DNA from: Isosphaera sp.
GTDB lineage: Bacteria; Planctomycetota; Planctomycetia; Gemmatales; Gemmataceae
Reading direction: 5' to 3'
Length of the DNA: 64,000 nt
NCBI GenBank assembly: GCA_013822345.1
Contig: PNKH01000010.1
Location: forward strand, 38,317 to 102,316
Shown one piece after another: positions 60,759-64,000 of the stretch. Positions within the stretch are counted from its first letter, which is position 1; each line of letters opens with the position of its first letter. Position numbers and translations under genes: made by a program. The notes under the pieces were generated by a model. It did no database searches and was not told where the DNA came from. It saw only the letters and a program-made list of their open reading frames with translations.

Positions 60759-63700
60759 ATGCAGACTCCGGAAGCGACCCCCCTGGCCATCGTCGGCGTC
60801 GGGTGCCTGTTCCCGAAGGCCGCCGGGCCGGGGTTCTACTGGGCGAACGTCAAGCACGGGGCCGACTGCGTCGCCGCGGTCCCGCCGACCCACTGGGATC
60901 CGGCCGACTACTTCGACGCCGACCCGAAGTCCCCGGACATGACGTACGCCCGCCGCGGCGGGTTCCTCGACGCGGTCGAGTTCGACCCGCTCGAGTTCGG
61001 CATCGCCCCGCGCGACCTCGAGGCCACCGACACGACGCAACTGCTCGGCCTCGTCGCCGCCAAGCAGGCGCTGACGGACGCCGGGATCGTCCTGGCGAAC
61101 CGCTCCCGGGTGTCGGTCATCCTCGGCGTCACCGGGACGCTGGAACTCGTGATCCCGCTCGGGGCGCGGCTCGGCCACCCGCGGTGGAAGAAGGCGATGA
61201 AGGCCGCCGGGGTGCCGGCCGACCAGGCCGAGGACGCGGCCGCCCGGATCGCCGACAGCTACGTCCCGTGGCAGGAGAACAGCTTCCCCGGGCTGCTCGG
61301 GAACGTCGTCGCCGGGCGGATCGCCAACCGCCTCGACCTGCACGGCACCAACTGCGTCGTCGACGCCGCGTGCGCCAGCTCCCTGTCGGCGGTGCATTTG
61401 GCGGCGCTGGAGCTGCAGACCGGGCGGGCGGACGTGGCCGTCACCGGCGGGTGCGACACGTTCAACGACATCTTCATGTACATGTGCTTCTCGAAGACCC
61501 CGGCCCTGTCGCCGACCGGGGACGCCCGCCCGTTCGACGCGGACGGGGACGGGACGATCCTGGGCGAGGGGCTCGGGGTGGTGGTGCTGAAGCGGCTGGC
61601 CGACGCCGAGCGCGACGGCGACCGGGTGTACGCGGTGTTGCGCGGGCTCGGGTCCGGGAGCGACGGCAAGGGGACGGCGATCTACGCCCCGAGCGCCGAG
61701 GGGCAGCGGCGGTGCCTGGCGGCCGCGTACCGCGAGGCCGGCGCCACCCCCGACACGGTCGAGTTGGTGGAGGCGCACGGCACCGGCACCCGCGTCGGCG
61801 ATGCCACGGAAGCCACCGCACTGATCGACGTGTACTCCGCGGCGGGCGACGCGTCGAAGACGCGCCCGTGGGCGGCCGTCGGGTCCGTCAAGTCGCAGAT
61901 CGGGCACACGAAGGCGGCGGCCGGGGCGGCGTCGCTGATCAAGGTCGCGCTGGCCCTGCACCACAAGGTGCTGCCGCCGACGATCAAGGTGACGCGGCCG
62001 GTCGACCCGCTCGCGGCCGCGGACTCGCCGTTCTACGTCAACACCGCGATGCGGCCGTGGCTGCCGCGGCCGGACCACCCGCGGCGGGCCGCCCTGTCCG
62101 CGTTCGGGTTCGGCGGGAGCAACTTCCACGCGGTCCTCGAAGAACACCGGCCCGGGAAGACGGAGGTCGACTGGGACGGGTCGGTCGAGGTGGTCGCGCT
62201 CGGGGCCGACACCCCGGAGCAACTCGCGGCGCGGCTGGCCGACGTGCCGGCGGAGTGGCCGGCGTTCGCCCGGTTCGCCGAGCAGTCCCGGTCGGCCTTC
62301 GACCACCAGGCCGCGCACCGGCTCGGCTTCGCCGCCCACCGCACCCTCACCGATCTGCCGAAGCTGCTGGCCGGGGCAAGGGCCAAGCTCGCGGCCGAAC
62401 CCGCCGCCGACTGGGTGACGCCGGAGGGGGCGGCTTACGGCGTTGGGCCGGCGCGGGGGTCGGTCGCGGTGCTGTTCCCGGGGCAGGGGTCTCAGGCGGT
62501 CGGCATGCTCCGCGACCTGGCGTGCCTGTTCCCCGAGATGCTCGACAGCCTCGCCGCCGCGGACGCCGCCGGGGACGAGGCCGACGCCCTCCGACTGTCG
62601 GACCGGATCTACCCGCCGACCAGCTTCGACCCGGCCGCCGCGGCCCGCCGCGACGCCGACCTGCGCGAGACGCGGAACGCCCAACCGGCGCTCGGGGCGG
62701 TGAGCTTCGGGGCGTGGCGCGTCCTGGCCGACCGGTTCGGCGTCGAGGCGGCCGCGTTCGCCGGGCACAGCTACGGCGAACTCGTCGCCTTGGCCGCCGC
62801 CGGCCGGCTCACCGCCGCCGACCTGTTCACGCTGTCGCGGCTGCGCGGCCGGCTGATGGGCGAGCAGCGGGCCGGCGACCCCGGGGCGATGCTCGCCGTC
62901 CTCGCGCCGCTGCCGGACATCGAACGGGTTGTCGCCGGCGCCGACCTGACGGTCGCGAACCGGAACGGCCCGCGGCAGACGGTCCTGTCCGGGGCGACGG
63001 CCGAGGTCGAGCGGGCGGAGGCGGCGCTGACCGCGGCCGGGCTGCGGTGCGCCCGGCTGTCCGTCGCGGCGGCGTTCCACAGCCCGCTGGTCGCCGACGC
63101 GGCGGCCCCGTTCCGGGCCGGGCTGGAGGCGGTCGCGTTCGCCCCGGGGTCGGCGCCGGTGTACGCGAACACGACGGCCGCCGCGTACCCGGCCGACCCG
63201 GCCGCCGCCCGCGACCTGCTCGGCGGGCAGCTGGCCCGCCCGGTGGCGTTCGCGGACCAGGTCCGGGCGATGGCCGACGCCGGGGCGCGGACGTTCCTCG
63301 AGGTCGGGCCGGGATCGGTGCTGACGAAGCTGGTCGAGTCGGTCCTGGGCGGGGCGGGCGGGGCGGCGGCAATCGCGCTGGATGTCTCTGGGGGCCGGCG
63401 GCCGGGTGTGTTAGACTTGGGTGCCGCTCTCGCACGGCTCGCGGCCCGCGGACACCGGACCGACCTCCCCGCCTGGGAGCGGGGGAGCCGGTGCCGGCCC
63501 GCGCCGGCCGCCCGGCCCGGGCGGACGGTCCCGCTCACGGGGGCCAACCACGTCACCCCGCGGCCGCCGCGCCCGCCGGCGGCCGCCACCCCGGACCGCC
63601 GGGTCGAGGCCAACGGCGCCCACCACCCTTCGCCCCCGCCCCGGGTCCGCCTGGATCACCCCGTCAAGGCCCCCGCGATGCCCGACCCCGACCCCACCCC

Positions 63701-64000
63701 CCTGGCCCGCGCCCTCCAGGCGACGCAGCAGAGCCTGGCCGCCCTCCAGCGGATGCAGGAGCAGACGGCCGCCCTGCACAAGCAGTTCCTCGACGCCCAG
63801 GACGCCGCCCACCGGACGCTCCACGCTCTCGTCGAACAGCAGCAGGCCCTGCTGCTCGGCAACCTCGGGACCGCCGCCCCGCTCCCCGCACTGCCGCCGC
63901 CCGTCGCGGCGGTCCCACTTCCCCCACCGCCGCCGGTGCCGGCACCGCGGGTCGAGGTCGCGCCCCCGCCGCCGGCGCCGGTGACCGATGACCCGGATGT
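60759..64000 (+). CDS. PfaA-like polyketide/PUFA synthase (partial, runs off the window)
   Basis: The frame is open from the ATG at 60759 to the window end (about 1080 codons). The N-terminal ketosynthase has catalytic Cys205 in VVDAACASSLSAVH, EAHGTGT and GHTKAAAG. An acyltransferase domain follows with GHSYGE (Ser671) and AAFHSPLV. Next comes a coiled-coil segment (LQATQQSLAALQRMQEQTAA) and a Pro-rich linker, as expected ahead of acyl-carrier domains. It likely builds long-chain polyunsaturated or polyketide-like lipids with PfaD. Downstream domains are not visible. Confidence 0.9.
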   Translation, partial: MQTPEATPLAIVGVGCLFPKAAGPGFYWANVKHGADCVAAVPPTHWDPADYFDADPKSPDMTYARRGGFLDAVEFDPLEFGIAPRDLEATDTTQLLGLVAAKQALTDAGIVLANRSRVSVILGVTGTLELVIPLGARLGHPRWKKAMKAAGVPADQAEDAAARIADSYVPWQENSFPGLLGNVVAGRIANRLDLHGTNCVVDAACASSLSAVHLAALELQTGRADVAVTGGCDTFNDIFMYMCFSKTPALSPTGDARPFDADGDGTILGEGLGVVVLKRLADAERDGDRVYAVLRGLGSGSDGKGTAIYAPSAEGQRRCLAAAYREAGATPDTVELVEAHGTGTRVGDATEATALIDVYSAAGDASKTRPWAAVGSVKSQIGHTKAAAGAASLIKVALALHHKVLPPTIKVTRPVDPLAAADSPFYVNTAMRPWLPRPDHPRRAALSAFGFGGSNFHAVLEEHRPGKTEVDWDGSVEVVALGADTPEQLAARLADVPAEWPAFARFAEQSRSAFDHQAAHRLGFAAHRTLTDLPKLLAGARAKLAAEPAADWVTPEGAAYGVGPARGSVAVLFPGQGSQAVGMLRDLACLFPEMLDSLAAADAAGDEADALRLSDRIYPPTSFDPAAAARRDADLRETRNAQPALGAVSFGAWRVLADRFGVEAAAFAGHSYGELVALAAAGRLTAADLFTLSRLRGRLMGEQRAGDPGAMLAVLAPLPDIERVVAGADLTVANRNGPRQTVLSGATAEVERAEAALTAAGLRCARLSVAAAFHSPLVADAAAPFRAGLEAVAFAPGSAPVYANTTAAAYPADPAAARDLLGGQLARPVAFADQVRAMADAGARTFLEVGPGSVLTKLVESVLGGAGGAAAIALDVSGGRRPGVLDLGAALARLAARGHRTDLPAWERGSRCRPAPAARPGRTVPLTGANHVTPRPPRPPAAATPDRRVEANGAHHPSPPPRVRLDHPVKAPAMPDPDPTPLARALQATQQSLAALQRMQEQTAALHKQFLDAQDAAHRTLHALVEQQQALLLGNLGTAAPLPALPPPVAAVPLPPPPPVPAPRVEVAPPPPAPVTDDPD

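Noticed and set aside
60402..63080. An 892-aa antisense frame opposite the PfaA-like gene
   Set aside because: It is the GC-driven shadow of a convincing KS-AT coding frame and has Arg/Pro-rich, repetitive composition without domains.

Overview
The window is GC-rich bacterial DNA that looks like a planctomycete of the Gemmataceae. Markers are a DUF1559 protein with a type IV pilin-like N-terminus, a TIGR02996-type N-terminus fused to leucine-rich repeats, a Ser/Thr kinase, and a pfaD plus PfaA-like polyketide/PUFA synthase pair. Assignments rest on reading the translated sequence only; no search was run. LAYOUT. Bases 1 to about 17,600 look like the inner end of an integrated plasmid-like element. 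It carries small accessory genes (ArdC-like antirestriction protein, DUF6573-like protein, orphan phage-type adenine methylase, RadC/JAB protein, YubB-like protein, several unknowns), a ParA with a partner gene, an iteron-type origin next to a RepA-like initiator, a HEPN-like protein, an excisionase-like HTH gene and a tyrosine integrase. The integrase abuts the 3' end of mnmE, the place where SGI1-type islands insert. About 1.6 kb (7512-9104) has no convincing gene but is packed with nested inverted repeats resembling a structured RNA. Three accessory genes (120-aa-scale to 300-aa-scale) share a duplicated, hairpin-rich leader. From about 17,600 the DNA is chromosomal backbone: mnmE, M32 carboxypeptidase, kinase, DUF2760, SDR, lone HicB-like protein, phosphatase-like protein, asparagine synthetase, a DevBCA-like ABC exporter, squalene/phytoene synthase, HAD phosphatase, FabH, DUF1559 protein. 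Bases 36,707-55,396 hold the S10-spc-alpha ribosomal gene cluster with secY, adk, map and rpoA. Gene order is conventional, but rplC (between rpsJ and rplD), rpmD (between rpsE and rplO) and infA (between map and rpmJ) are absent from their usual positions. Last come a TPR-like membrane protein, a TIGR02996/LRR protein, pfaD and the start of a PfaA-like megasynthase cut by the window end. MAIN ODDITY. Nearly every intergenic space of the ribosomal cluster, which is normally compact, is filled by a long inverted repeat (arms mostly 23-42 bp, many perfect). They fall into at least eight sequence families that recur elsewhere in the window. They often begin inside the upstream stop codon and run almost to the next start codon. 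HOW THE GENES WORK TOGETHER. The left element has modules for replication, partition, integration and host-defence evasion but no visible conjugation genes. The backbone genes serve translation, protein export, envelope lipid and fatty-acid synthesis and signalling.
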